A stretch of 64,000 bases of DNA from Malania oleifera (lineage: Eukaryota; Streptophyta; Magnoliopsida; Santalales; Ximeniaceae), in assembly GCF_029873635.1 (NCBI RefSeq), contig NC_080423.1, forward strand, positions 102,734,991-102,798,990, given 5' to 3'. The position numbers and the translations under genes were made by a program. The notes under the pieces were generated by a model. The model did no database searches and was not told the DNA's origin. It saw nothing but the letters and a program-made list of their open reading frames with translations. Within the stretch, counting starts at the first letter, position 1. The number at the start of each line of letters is the position of its first letter. Below, piece by piece: positions 1-12,241 of this stretch.

Positions 1-649
1 TTAATTTCTGACCGTTGGATCATGGAGATTAAAGGTTAATCTTTCTGTGTTTACGCTAAACAATTGTTCTGCGCTGCGACATTCATCGATGAGAGCATGC
101 CTTCATCGACGAGTGTACAACACTCGTTCGTCGATGAGAACCTGAGTTTGTTGACGAGAGACCTATTTGAAATTTTTGGGCTCTCAATATTTTCTCGTTG
201 ATGAGAACAAACTTTTTGTCGCTAAGTGGCCTTATGAATTCGTCGAAGAGGCCATGGGGTTCATCGATGAGGCCTCTAAATTTGCCTCTAAAATTCATTC
301 AACTTATAACTAATGTAAATGAATCTTTCATGAAATACATGAGTCCTAAGGTTAGTTTAGGATATATTTGAGCTTTGAATTATATCATATGACATATGTA
401 AATACATTCAATTCTAAATACCCATTCCAATTGAAGATCTTGAACTTGAAACTTGCTTCTTCATCCTTTTACTCTTCTAGTTCCATGGACTGAACCAAGT
501 GATATGTACTTTAGGTTTCTCATGGCTTCCATATCATGCTTACCATTCCTGCATTCTAAATCATAATTTTGTTCACAAACTCAATTGCACAGGTCAAATA
601 CCAAGTGATTTGTCATTATCAAAATAGGATTGGACTCATAGAGTCAACA
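1..649 (-). mobile_element. Sirevirus-like copia LTR, partial
   Basis: Read on the minus strand, this begins at 649 with TGTTGACTCTATGAGTCC followed by a TTTTGATAATGACAAAT stretch. That is the same LTR head as the copies at 61153 and 62560. The other end lies outside the window. Positions 83-280 hold an array of short palindromes. The insertion point falls inside the gypsy LTR that continues at 650. No coding region is present. The family assignment rests on the shared LTR head and is an inference. Confidence 0.6.
83..280. repeat. Array of CTCGTCGACGAG-like palindromes
   Basis: About seven degenerate copies of a 10-12 bp palindrome (forms such as TTCATCGACGAG, TTCGTCGATGAG, TTCATCGATGAG), spaced roughly 20-40 bp apart. 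They lie 370-570 bp from the LTR start, so they would sit in U3 of the minus-strand LTR. The same core recurs in gypsy LTRs at 27712, 53765 and 57655. Confidence 0.7.
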
Positions 650-893
650 AAATTCAATTTCCATATACTAGAATATTCAGAAAAACGTGTATATAATTCC
701 TATAATCTCATATTACAATTTAATCCGTTAATTTATAAAAATTCTTGACGTAATTTATTCCCCTTACCTCACCCTAGGAGAAGTACCTAAGAAGTCCAAA
801 CTAAAATCTGCTCCGATTAACTTACTAAGGATCAAAGCTAAGACCCTGTAATGGTGTCTGATCGTCAATTTGGCTAAAGATTTGAGAGAAATT

Positions 894-939
<46 letters not shown>

Positions 940-1215
940 GCCTTGAGTTCTCTGGATCCTTTACCGGAAGGAATGAATTCCTTCAGGTTACTTTAAGTAT
1001 ATATCTACTTTAAGTGTATATCTATATTATTATAACTTAATTAATATTATATTTTATTAATATTATATATATAGACACACACACACACATTACTCTAATC
1101 CATATTTTAATATCTATAGTTATATATCCATCATATCATTTATTTAATTACTTTTGTTTTAATAATGTTTAATTAGTTAATTGATTAATAATTATTTTTT
1201 TCCCTAGTTACTATA
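650..1215 (-). repeat. 3' LTR (truncated) of the gypsy element
   Basis: Aligns by eye with about 3400-4161: the same blocks around AAAACGTGTATATAATTC, the GA tract and the ACACACACA/TTACTCTAATCC stretch occur in the same order. It lacks about 250 bp after the GA tract (898-938) that the other LTR has. The edge next to the purine tract is degraded (TACTATA instead of TACTACA). Confidence 0.7.
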
Positions 1216-1740
1216 TCCTCCCCTCCTTACATAAATTTCGTCCTTGAAATTTGCTAATCAATCATTTTACGTAACCATAAAATTATTTGACCATCATTAT
1301 ACCATAAATTAAATATACTCCACAGATATGCATAAATATGTTACTTAATATTCAAATCCTCAATTAAAAACATCAAGCACCCAACTTGACCACAAACTGT
1401 CAAATCACAACACTTAAATTACCAAGATTCTCTTTTAAAGATTTTTCTCCACAAATCAACCAACCTAACCTTCGAGTTCAAATTTCAAGTTCCAGTATCT
1501 CTACACAGAAACATCACCGTCGATGGATTTACCACGATTTTCTGAAACTCTCGACTAATTTAAAAAATCACAAAAGACCATCAAGGGGTTTCTACCTCCA
1601 GTCCATGAAATAAAACTCAAAATTCCTACCAGTATCCTAATCTACCAGTTTCTATCCTCGTCTTAACTCGAACCTATACTCTGGTATTAATCCGTCCTAG
1701 AGCCTGCAGAATCTAACAACTTAAAGCTCTAATACCACTT

Positions 1741-3623
1741 TGTAACGTCCCGAACCCGAAAGTGGTGTTCGGAGGGTTATTCTAAATAAATCTCTGATAC
1801 CATAATATAAAACAGCAAAAGATCTCCATAATAAATTACCGGAGTACTTGTTTATCCCAATACATTACAATATTCATCTCAATATGAACAATAAAGATCT
1901 AAATTCATCAAAACACAAATAGATAATAACAATAACAATTCTAGACAAGATCTTCTATTTCACCCACGCTTCCACTGCGCACTATGATTACTGCTATACT
2001 TCTCATGGCATCTGAAAAAATGATATAATAATGATGGGGTGAGACACCTCTCAGTAAGTATGAAATAAATTATCATTAGTCTGTGGCCAATGAGTTTAGT
2101 GTATACAAAATATAACCATTTGTTAATCAACAACAACAACTGTTAAGACACTTATAGACTGTATTTACAAATGCAACATCTTTTATAAGCGAGAGTTCCC
2201 GAGGATTGAGGAGATTCCACGCCTATGCACGTAACGCCCCTTTACTCTAACACTTTATGTAACCTTACCCATTTAGTTTGGGTGTGGCTACAACTGATAC
2301 CTATCAGGGCACTCGCCTTACTCAGCAAGCCCTCGATGGAGAGTTTACTTCGCCCCAACCACATGTAATACCGCATTATAAAATACATTTAATACTTTAC
2401 TATAAATAAATTTCACATGAAAACTATAACTCACGCCTATATAAATAATATAAACTGTAAGTTGTTAATACTTTTGCAACTATAAGATGTGTAATGTAAA
2501 TACTTTGCAACTATATTTTGTGAACTGTAATTTATGGAATACTTTGCTATGTTATACTCTGTTAAATATGCAAATATGAATATAAGAACTCACTCTCAAA
2601 TGGATAAATGACATGCTTCCCCCCATGATGGGTTGTGCGGCCCGTAGGTTGGGCTTAACCCTGACCGACCTGCCACTAGGCTAAGTCAACTATACTCCTT
2701 CTCTGCTAGTACGACTGGCCTTCCCATGTTGGTCTAGACTCCAGGGGGAACTCTACAATTCATTGGCCCAATCGACTATTTAATACCAACACTCTCCTCG
2801 AGATGTGTGATTGCGCTCTACTCTTCATTACTGTAGCTACGGTACCAAGCGTGATATGGTCCATCAGAGTTCTTAAGCAATGCATTGCAATTTAACAATA
2901 ATAATACCCTATACTTTACTTTCTTTTCCACAATTCCAAAAATAATATAATACCCACACTTTTCAGTATATCAATATATCATACTATAAACTCATAACTT
3001 TAATTTAAACAATAATATTATTTCTCATGCCACACGATTTGAGTGTTTCTCATAATTATATAAACTATTGGAAAACCGATCGTTCTATTTCCAATATTTG
3101 TTTTACTGAAAACACAGGTTTAATCATCTCCACAATTTATCTAACTCAAAATATATTTTTAACAGAAAAACGAAGATAACCAACCCCACTTACTTTAATT
3201 CTTTTACAAAATATATATAATAAATCAAATTAATAATTTTAACCGGTCAAATCATTCAGAAAATCTACTACAATAATTTAGATATCAAATATTTTAGTTC
3301 AATCGGTTAGACTTTAAATTACAATTATTATAAAATCCCTAGGCTCACAAATACCAATTTAATTAACTCATAATAATAATAATATTAATAATCCAAAATT
3401 CAATTTCCATATACCAAAATATTTAGAAAAACGTGTATATAATTCATGTAATCTCATATTACAATTTAATCGGTTAATTTATAAAAAGTCGTGACATAAT
3501 TTATTCTTATTACCTCACCCCAAGAGAAGTGCCTAGGAATCCCAACCTAAAATTCACTCTAATTAACTTGCTAAGGATCACAGTCAGGACCTGTGGTGTT
3601 ATCCGATCGTCAATTTGACTAAA

Positions 3624-3684
<61 letters not shown>

Positions 3685-4161
3685 ACCTTATCCTTGGAGT
3701 GGTGCATACGACACCCTAATCACAAATTCATTCCGATTAAAATGTTGGTGGTCGAGATAGGAACGCAGTGGTATTTTCCATTCTTTAATCGACTGGTATT
3801 TTCCATTCTTTAATCGACCGAGAATTTGTCAAGAAAATGAGGAGAGAGAGAGAGAGAGAGAGAGAGAAGTGTTTGATGAGAGAGAAAGAGAGAGACGCCT
3901 AGAGCTCTCTGGATCCTTTTACCTGAAGGAATTCATTCCTTCAAGTTACTTTAAGTATATATCTATATTATTATAACTTAATTAATATTATATTATATCA
4001 ATATTTTATATATATATACACACACACACACACATATTACTCTAATCCATATTTTTATATGCATACTTATATATCCATCATATCATTTATTTAATTACTT
4101 TATTTTAATAATATTTAATTAATTAATTGATTAAAAATTAATTTTTTCTCAAGTTACTACA
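1741..4161 (-). repeat. 5' LTR of the gypsy element
   Basis: Edges TGTAACGTCCCG and AAGTTACTACA give a 2,421-bp LTR with TG...CA ends. It contains the GTGAGACACCTCTCAGTAAG block (2040-2060) found in all gypsy LTRs of this window, a GGGCACTCGCCTTACTCAGC block (2307), GA microsatellites at 3629-3680 and 3843-3868, and a short internal duplication near 3776-3821. It is related to the LTRs at 31527-32464 and 50889-53569. Confidence 0.75.
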
Positions 4162-4851
4162 ATAAATGTCTTAAAAAATAATAATATTAAATACAAATAA
4201 TAATATATGTTAAATATAACAATAAAATATTTTTTATATGAATTAAATGCTTATAGCTAATTAGAGACTATTTTATAACTACAAGTACCTCTTAAATAAT
4301 ACAAACTAAAATAAAAAATCATATTTATCATGTGAATTAAATGCTTATGGGTACTAATAGTCAATACCATTTTTTTATTCAACCATGAATATTTTATGAG
4401 GAAGCTAACTCCACACGATAAAGGCAAGCTTTTAACGGATGTTAGACTAACTTTAGTTCATTTTTTCAACATTATATAATCATCGTATTGCAATTGGATT
4501 TAGATTTGTGCTTTGTTTGGTTCAAACCATAGACTAATCCACACAAAAACAAAAACAAAGACAAAAGCAAAAGCAAAAACAAACACAAATTTTAGCTTTG
4601 AGTGGAACACGTCAGCTACATATATAATTTTATATATGTTTTTTTATTAAACTATAATAAAATTTTGAGATTAAAATACAAATATTTGGTTTGATTTTAC
4701 TATATAAAAAATTACTGTATTCAAATAAATATCTAATAATATATTTTGAGATATCTTGGAGGAAGATAATTATAAATTAAACATTGACAATGTACTTAAC
4801 AAAGTAGGGGTTTCTAAACTAACGATCTATTTTATTGATATTTTTTTATAG
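4162..4851. other. AT-rich intergenic spacer
   Basis: No gene, RNA or element boundary seen. The run at 4545-4585 (ACAAAAACAAAAGC-like) is simple sequence. Confidence 0.5.
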
Positions 4852-5025
4852 TGCGTCCCCCAGAATATAAGGCTCTTCACTTTGTGATGGTAAGGAGAGG
4901 GCTATTATAGTATATGCAACCTTACCTCTACTTTTATGCAGAGAGATAATTTCCTTGGACTCGAACCTATGACCAATCGGTCACACAGAAGAAGCAACCA
5001 TACCGTTAATCTAAGGTTTGCCCTC
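4852..5025 (-). mobile_element. tRNA-derived SINE (Au-SINE-like)
   Basis: On the minus strand the element opens with GAGGGCAAACCTTAG. A pol III box B (GGTTCGAGTCC, 4957-4967 on the opposite strand) follows about 60 bp later. It continues through CTCTCTGCATAAAAGTAG and GGTAAGGTTGCATA, the layout of angiosperm Au-type SINEs. Box A is weakly preserved. Length about 174 bp. No target duplication was identified. Confidence 0.75.
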
Positions 5026-5290
5026 ACAAGATGTGTTTGCAATACTGCATGTTTTTTTTTTATTTAAAAATTAATTTTATTAGAAAAGTATCGTTCTGAA
5101 GGATAAAAAAGTGTTGAATTTGAAGAGTACTAATAATAATATTTAATATTCAGTTGTATCTAAAAATAAGTATTGATCAGAATAACTTATTAAAAAAATA
5201 ATGTTATCGGAATAGTCACTTTTATTATAATAATATTTTATTAAATTTTAACATATAATCAATGTATTATAGTGTAAAATAAAATACACA

Positions 5291-5341
<51 letters not shown>

Positions 5342-6651
5342 GAAATTATGTTGAAATGTCACTAAATGAAATAACATTTGTAATTAATATTTTGTACTTA
5401 ATATTTATAATTAACAATTTTAAGTAAAAAATTTGTATTAAATAAACCAATATTCGTATTTATTTACATTAATGGGTGACCATGAAAGCTCATTTTAAAA
5501 TTGATTTATTAAATGAGATAAGTGTGAACAAATTATAGTTAGAATAATTTTTTATGCTAAAAAGAAATTAAACCAACCTCAAGCAATGTTTTTTACGCTA
5601 ATAAAAATCGAACCAATCTCAAGCATTGTTTTTTAAACTTCTTATAAATAAGAAGTTTCTAAAATTCATTTGATTAACTATTATTGATTTTGGCCATTAA
5701 GAGACATTCCAATGGTTAAAATTTAAAAATTTAACATTAGAGGTCTCGATTTTGAATCTTAAAGATATGAAAAAAAAAAAACAAGTATGAAATAAAGATA
5801 AGCTATCTTCCATTTTTTTCCATGCTCATGTGTTCTTTAAATAAATGTTTCAAAAATTTTCAAGTAAATTTTGAGAAATAACTCAAGGTGATTTTTTGCT
5901 GCTTATGCTTATAGGAAGTCATTGTTCATGCATAATGACTTTTTTGTTTTAGACTCTATGCCTCCTCTCTGTCTCTCCATTGCATTGTTCTTGGGAAAAC
6001 TTTGTTCATGATCAAGATTAATTTTTGGTAATCGATCCGGCCGTTCAAAAACTCAGTCTACAAATTGTTGGGAGCGGAGGAGTTTAGGGTGGACTTGATA
6101 CACATGAGTGAGTACTAACTTGATCCAAAAGTTTATTGAGTATTGAACCTAATCATGTATATAAGCACTCATCATCCACTTTATTTTTCTAATGTCAGAT
6201 AAACTTACAAGTAGAATTTTCAATACAAATCTAAAATTAAAGTACCATATATTTGAAATTGGGCTCGAAATCTCTAAAACATTAAAATTTCGAGCCACAT
6301 TAAAACTGGGCACTCTATCATCCTCCTCCTTGTGCAGCCTCCTCATGGCCTGTCTTCCAACTTGGCCTATTTGGCCCTTACACCCCTCACAATTTTAAGA
6401 CTTAGTCTTTATTTTTTTAATGTTTTGGAGTTGTGAATGTAACTTTAAAGGTTTGCCTTCCTCTAAAAAAATATAATTTTATTTTAAGTTTACTTTATTT
6501 AAAAAATATTATAAAAATATTGTTTTATATTAAATTATCATTAATCTATTATCAGTCTAACTAGCTATACATCCAATAACTTAATCTCTCTATTCGCTCA
6601 ATGTTTCAATTAAGTATTAAGTTTAAATATATTAATTAGAATTCTGCCATA
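5026..6651. other. AT-rich intergenic spacer with CA/TA microsatellite
   Basis: Holds a (CA)n run at about 5287-5323 passing directly into (TA)n to 5341. Otherwise AT-rich DNA. The small open frames at 6149-6398 overlap on both strands and show no recognisable protein. Confidence 0.5.
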
Positions 6652-7612
6652 CACTACAAAAAAACTAGTTTTTAGTGACGAAAATATTAGTGACGGATTC
6701 AATTTCGTCACTAATAGTGTCGTATTAGTGACGGTTTATAAGAACCGTTACTAATAGTGTAAGCATTAGTGATGGTTTTAGCAACTGTCACTAATACGAC
6801 ACTATTAGTGACGATTTCAAAACTGTCACTAATAATTTTATCATTAAAAACTGGTTTTCCCGCTCAATCTATCATGGGAAATCATTTTTCGCGCAGAAAT
6901 TATCTCAAGAAAATATTAGCGACAAATCTTGGGGTATTAGTGACGGATTATATTCGTCACTAAAAGTCAATTATTAGTAACGATTAAGTAACCGTCACTA
7001 CTATTATTATATTAATAAATAAATATAATTTATTTAACACTATTAGTGACAGTTTAGAGGATTCGTGACTAATAGCCAATTATTAGTGACGGTTTTAGGA
7101 ACCGTCATTAATAGTTTTCTTATTTAAACGATATCAAAAAAATTATTTAACACTATTAGTGAAGGTTCAGATGAGTTGTCACTAATGGCCAATTATTAGT
7201 GACGGTTTTAGGAACCGTCACTAATAGTTTTTTTGATTTAAAAACTATAAAAATAATTTATTTAACACTATTAGTGATGGTTTATAGGATTCGTCACTAA
7301 TAGTCAATTATTACTGAAGGTTTTAAAAATCGTCACTAATAGTTTTTATTTAAAATATATGAAAATAATTTATTTAACTATATTAGTGATGGTTCCTAAG
7401 ATTCGTCGCTATTAGTCTATTATTAATGACGGTTTATGAAACTGTCACTAATAGTGTTTTTATTTTAAAAATATAATAATAATTTAGTTAAAAATATTAG
7501 TGACGATTTAGAACATTCATCACTAATAATAGGGTATTATTGACAGTTTAGAGGATTCTTCACTAATAATCTGGTATTAGTGATGGTTTTGTAAATCGTC
7601 ACTAATACCCTA
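6652..7612. repeat. CACTA subterminal repeat array
   Basis: More than twenty copies of ATTAGTGACGGTTT and its complement AACCGTCACTAATA, mostly as head-to-head pairs that would form hairpins. Between about 7015 and 7520 the pairs are organised into tandem units of roughly 110 bp separated by AT-rich linkers. In En/Spm such subterminal motifs are the TNPA binding sites. No sequence of the left gene flank resembles them. Confidence 0.85.
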
Positions 7613-8014
7613 ACCTATTAAATTTACCTTCTTCGCGCGATTTCCTAATATGCCTCCATTTTCCCTCACATTTCTCCCTCATTCCTAATCTCCCGGGTTG
7701 AACCCCCCTACAGCCATTCCCGCCGCCACAAATTGCCACCACCATTGCTTCTCTCTGCTCGCCTGAGGTCATTCCGTCAGGTTCTTTTTCTTCTTGTTCT
7801 TCTTCTTGTTGTTGTTCTTCTTCTTCTTCTTGTCATTGCTGAAATTTTTTCAGTAGTTCCTCGAGAGAAGTTTTTCATTCCCTGTTATGGATTCCGTTAC
7901 TTTTTTGGGGTTCTTATGTTTCACTTACCATGATCTCTATTTTTCCTTCACTAAACCAAGAAAATATTGAATTAGTGAATTTATTTGAGTGGTCTTGTCC
8001 TCCCTTTGTTGTAG
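7613..8014. other. CACTA 5' leader-like region
   Basis: Pyrimidine-rich stretch with proline/leucine-coding simple sequence (TTCTTCTTGTTG runs at 7787-7830), resembling a 5' untranslated leader. The open frame at 7733-7933 is low-complexity and shows no domain. An intron with a TTTGTTGTAG acceptor leads into the Argonaute fragment at 8015. Confidence 0.4.
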
Positions 8015-9429
8015 GGTTTCGTTGAAGCAGAGAGATGGAAAGGATGAAGATAATGAAGCACTTGAAGTGACCGTTTACAATTATTTTGTTAATTATCGTC
8101 ACATAGAATTGTGGTATTCAATAGATCTTCCATGTATTAATGCGGGGAAGTCAAAGCGATCCACATTCATTCCTCTTGAGGTGAATTGTTGGGGTTTTTT
8201 ATTTCTTTTTATTTGAGAGATTTGCCTAATGATTGTTTTATATATGGTTTAAATATGTGGGCACTTTTCTTGCAATAGCTTTGTTCGTTGTTTTCATTGC
8301 AATGGTATACAAAAGCTCTAAACACCCTACAAATTAGGCTTCACTAGTTGGAGAAATCAAGACAAAATCCCCAAGAAAGGATCATAGTTTTGGGTGATGT
8401 AGGTGTCTCGACTGAAATTGTAACTAATGATGTAATACTCATCATGATTTGCTTAGAATTTTGGTCAGTATTTCACGGGTTTCTTGTAGACTTTAAAAAT
8501 CAACAATTATGATGCTGAGCCTATGCTACGTTCTTGCGGGGTCTCAATTAGTTCCTAGTTTGCTCAAGTAGAAGGTCGAGTTTTGTCGGCACCCAGGGTG
8601 CGTATGTTTTTCATTTAAATGAAATACTGAAATAAGTTGTAAAATTGTTTTAGTTGTACGTATAGATTGAATTTTAACTTGACCTTCCCTTGCATGGAAT
8701 GCTGAGCTTGGTTTTGTATCTTATTTGATCTTATTTTGTTTTATTGCAGTTGAAAGTAGGAAATGGAGAGGATTTCTTCCCTCAAAAATGGGAGATGGAA
8801 TTTCAACAATAAGATGTTTCTCCTTATGTTCTGTCATATTAGGATCTTAGTTCAACTGATCTCACAATATTCTTTGTGCTTTGTTTTAGAAACTAGTGGA
8901 GCAAGTAAAGATTGAACGTTGGGTTGTTGTAAATTTCTCAGCTCGATGTGATATATGTGGTCTTGTGAGAGATCTAATCAAATGTGGAGAAATGAAAGGA
9001 ACTATAAGTTTTATTACTATGTTTTTTGCAATATAAGAGTCGAGATTAATGGAAGTTCTTAGTCATGTGTTCTGTAGGTCATTGAACCTCCATTCAATGT
9101 ATTTGAAGAGAACCCTCAGTCTAGACGGGCTCCACCTATTGTTAGAGTGGAGAAAATGTTTGAAGATATACAATCTAAACTTCCCGGAGCTCCAAAATTC
9201 CTTCTTTGCTTTCTTCTGAAGAGGAAGAACTTTGATCTTTATGGTTGTGGCTAGTTTGTTTTGTATTTATAAAGTTAATTTGTGGTTGGTGCTAATGAAT
9301 CTATCTAATGTTTAAGGTCCTTGGAAGTGAAAGAATCTTACTGATTTTGGAATTGTCACTCAATGCATTACTCCTACTAGAGTTAACGACCAGTATCTTA
9401 CAAATGTTCTGCTCAAGATCAATGCCAAG
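8015..9429 (+). pseudogene. Captured fragment of an AGO4-clade Argonaute gene
   Basis: Seven exon-like blocks with introns read as the PAZ C-terminus through linker 2 to the start of the MID region of an AGO4/6/9-clade Argonaute: 8015-8180 (YFVNYRHIELWYS, DLPCINAG), 8279-8384 (SLQWYTKALNTLQ), 8490-8597 (NNYDAEPMLRSCGVSISS), 8750-8813 (LKVGNGEDFFPQ), 8890-9000 (IERWVVVNFSARCDICG), 9078-9243 (NVFEENPQSRRAPPIVRVEK) and 9317-9429 (FGIVTQCITPTRVNDQYLTN). Block order, spacing and most splice sites match an intact gene, so the capture was at DNA level. It is broken by in-frame stops in blocks 2, 3 and 7, a one-base insertion in an A run at about 8784, and lost donors after 8384 and 8813. The N-terminal, most of the MID and all of the PIWI domain are missing. 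A weak further block (LGEMSLIVNQ) may lie near 9848-9880. AGO4-clade proteins load 24-nt siRNAs and guide DNA methylation of transposons. This copy cannot make such a protein. Confidence 0.88.
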
Positions 9430-10439
9430 GTGTATACTTCATTAATTTGTGATTTTTAATTATGCAATTGAGCTAGTTTGAGAGATCTTTTGAAACTGTT
9501 CATGGAATTAAGATGATTACAATTCAGAGCTTGTCCTAGGTTTTAAGGGATCAAAGCCCGTACACATCATATTAAGTATATAGCTTGTCCCCCAATGAAG
9601 TTCCAGTACTTTCACCATCTGAGAAATATTTTTCCAGCTTCTTTGAGATAGACTTTGTAATATTGTGCAAAAGTTTCACAGAAGTATTACTCATTTTTAG
9701 TTTTAACTTCTTGAATGAATTAGGTCGATCATGAAAATATTTTCTCACTTTTCTTAGCTAATAGAAGTAACCTCTTTCAAATCTAAAGGAAAGATCTATA
9801 TGTTTGACCATGGACTGAGATTATTGTTCTTAACATAGTGGATGGAAAAAAATTGGGAGAGATGTCATTGATAGTGAACCAGGCGTATATACGGATTACC
9901 AGGAGCTAACCATCTGAGCAGAGGAATTCGAGGTTGGTATCGGCTGCAATTAAGCCGGAATGAGTTCATTCTGCAACAGCCATGTCTGTGCATGCATAGG
10001 TGGGTTGCTCGTGCAGATGATTGCAATTCAGATGGGCCAGTATGAGACTATCTTCGTAGCTTGTGGATAGATAGGAACTGTTGTTGATATATATTGTCCA
10101 TAAAGAAAGACCGTCAATAATAGTCTTTATATTTGTGACGATTTTCATCAATCGTCACAAATCATTCAGCTTAGTTAAACAGCTAATTAGTCTATTAATT
10201 TTATTATTAATAAAATTAATAAAATATAAATTAGTGGCTAAATGGTTATCAAAACACTCCAGCGTAGCTTTAAGCATTAATTATATTTAAGTTTGTAATT
10301 AATTATTAATTTGGTTAACTGACCCAATCTATTAGCTGAACTAAAATGACTAAAATTGGTCGCTTAATTTGACGAATTCGGGTTTCCTGCAATTATATAT
10401 GCATACCCGTAATTGGTACTACATTTTTAATTTTAGTTT
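9430..10439. other. Unassigned interior of the CACTA region
   Basis: After the last clear Argonaute block the sequence looks intronic. Positions 10120-10165 contain a hairpin of TTTGTGACGATT and its complement, related to the subterminal motif. No open frame of interest was found. Confidence 0.4.
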
Positions 10440-10550
10440 TAAATGACAGACTATTAGTGACGGTTTAGGAGAACCGTCACTAATAATAGACTATTAGTAA
10501 CAGTTTTAAGAGTTTTAGTGATAATTTTAAAATCGCCACAAATAGTCTGG
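10440..10550. repeat. Second block of CACTA subterminal-type repeats
   Basis: CTATTAGTGACGGTTTAGG, its complement AACCGTCACTAATA and two decayed copies occur just before a CCCCAAATCCCCGAGCTCTC leader-like stretch. This repeats the order seen at 7560-7690, so it may mark the 5' side of a second element. Confidence 0.65.
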
Positions 10551-12241
10551 TTAAAATCCCCAAATCCCCGAGCTCTCCCTCGGTTGCCCTTTTCTCTCCC
10601 TCAGTTGCCCCTTTCTTTCCCTCCCTCGGTTGCTCACCGTTGCTCACTAAAACTCCCCCCACCGCCGCCGCTTATCGAATCTCATCGTCGTTGCTTGCCG
10701 AACCTACAATAACCCTTTTCTTGTTCGTTCTTCGAATGACGCTAGTGGAGACTAATTCCTTCCGGCTAATGAAGATACTACTCCAGTCTTCCCATTTCAA
10801 CTTTGTTTCCCAGGTTTTCGACAACCTAGAAATCGCTAATTCTGATTTCCATAGACTTGCACAACATACGCTATCGCTTCAATATAATATTGGCCTTCTT
10901 CTTCTTCTTCTTCTTGACCGTGTGGGCGTACGTGGTGCCTACATCTATCCGTGTGTGTGGGTGTGTGATCGTGTGTGTGTGTGTGTGGGTCTAACTATGT
11001 GTGGGCGTGTCTGCGTGGGTGTGTGAGTGTGTGTGTGTGTGGATCTAATTGTGTGTGCATGTTTCTGCGTGGGTGTGTGAGTGTGTGTGTGTGTGATTGT
11101 GAGTCTGTGTGTGGGTTTGAGTACTGTGGTTGCCTACTACAATCTGGTTCCTAATCCCCCTAAATTGTTACATATAATTTTTATATTGTTTGAATGTGTT
11201 GTATAATTCTGTTAGAAATTCAAGATTGAATGATAGAATTATATTAATTATTTTGTAAGTAGTTTAAATTTTAGTTTTATTTGATTCTTATTTATGTTGT
11301 ATTTGTTTATGTAAATTTTTGATTTATTCGATTCTTGTTTTGGGTATTATTATTTGTCATCGTATTTGTATACTTTTATAGTTATTGTATATTCATTATT
11401 ATTGTATTATTATTGTTATTATTGTTTGTATGTTTTAGATCAATTATCATTATTATAAATTACAGTATTATTTAGTATTCCTTGTGAGTTTCGAAACAGT
11501 TATAGATGGTGAGAGGCAATTTTGTTCTTGTCCTCTTAATACATGCCTCCTTCCATAGGGGGATACAAGAGCAAAGAAACCAAAATCCAACTAATGATGT
11601 TGCATGCTAGTTAACTAAACAAATTGAGAACTGTATTTCATATGTTCATTGAAGCTTAGACCCATTCAAGAATGGTTACTATACATTCATGCCTCATCGT
11701 ACATGTGATACAAATCAATTAATGAAGTTCAATTGATTATTAGTCATACGATGTAGACTAATAATCAATTGACCATGTTCATTATTTGTTTCATTTACAA
11801 TTAGTGATGTTTGTATTTCATCCATTCTTGAATTGTCCAATGTGGACAGTTTAGGAAGTTGTATTTACATTGTTACCATCATTCACGCTTAGTTCATTAT
11901 CATTATATATTTCGAGCGTGTCTCTAGTTTTGTTCTTTGGGTGCATAGTGGGGTGTCATAACAATTTTTTAGTGATAGAACAGTAGCAACATATTCACTT
12001 CCCCCATCTCGTGTACTTGGAGAACCATGGGGAGATGCTGCCGAAATTTAGAATGACTATGATGAAGGAATTTGAGCAATTGACTGCAATGCAAATGCAA
12101 CATTCCTAAATGGGATAGGATTCGTACCCTTTAGATGGAAGGTGGTTTATTTTAGGATTCACGATGCATGCGGTATAAACATTATTCTGATAGTGTAATC
12201 AACAACATTTACTTGAACATGTTATAGGGTAGTTAATGAAC
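10551..12241. other. Leader and GT-microsatellite region upstream of the transposase
   Basis: Proline-rich simple coding capacity near 10560-10720, then a degenerate GTGTGTG microsatellite from about 10960 to 11115, then AT-rich DNA. A 128-codon open frame at 10640-11026 ends inside the GT repeat and is judged accidental. No domain was recognised before 12242. Confidence 0.45.

Larger units (their letters stand above)
650..4161 (-). mobile_element. Collapsed Ty3/gypsy LTR retrotransposon without coding region
   Basis: Two homologous LTRs in minus orientation flank only 525 bp (1216-1740). Minus-strand order: 5' LTR 4161-1741, a mutated tRNA-Met primer binding site at 1725-1738 (TGGTATTAGAGC in place of TGGTATCAGAGC), a leader homologous to the leader at 55908-56110, a purine tract around 1216-1232 (read as GGAGGGGAGGA), then the 3' LTR 1215-650. 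The 3' LTR is cut short at 650 by the copia LTR insertion. gag and pol are absent, so this is a deletion derivative or a non-coding dependent element. Confidence 0.75.

Noticed and set aside
83-298. 71-codon minus-strand frame at the window start
   Set aside because: It falls in an LTR palindrome array and shows no protein similarity.
8015-9429. A functional Argonaute gene
   Set aside because: PIWI and N-terminal domains are absent, and three stops, a frameshift and lost splice donors are visible.
10640-11026. 128-codon open frame
   Set aside because: It is proline/leucine-rich simple sequence running into a GT microsatellite, with no domain.
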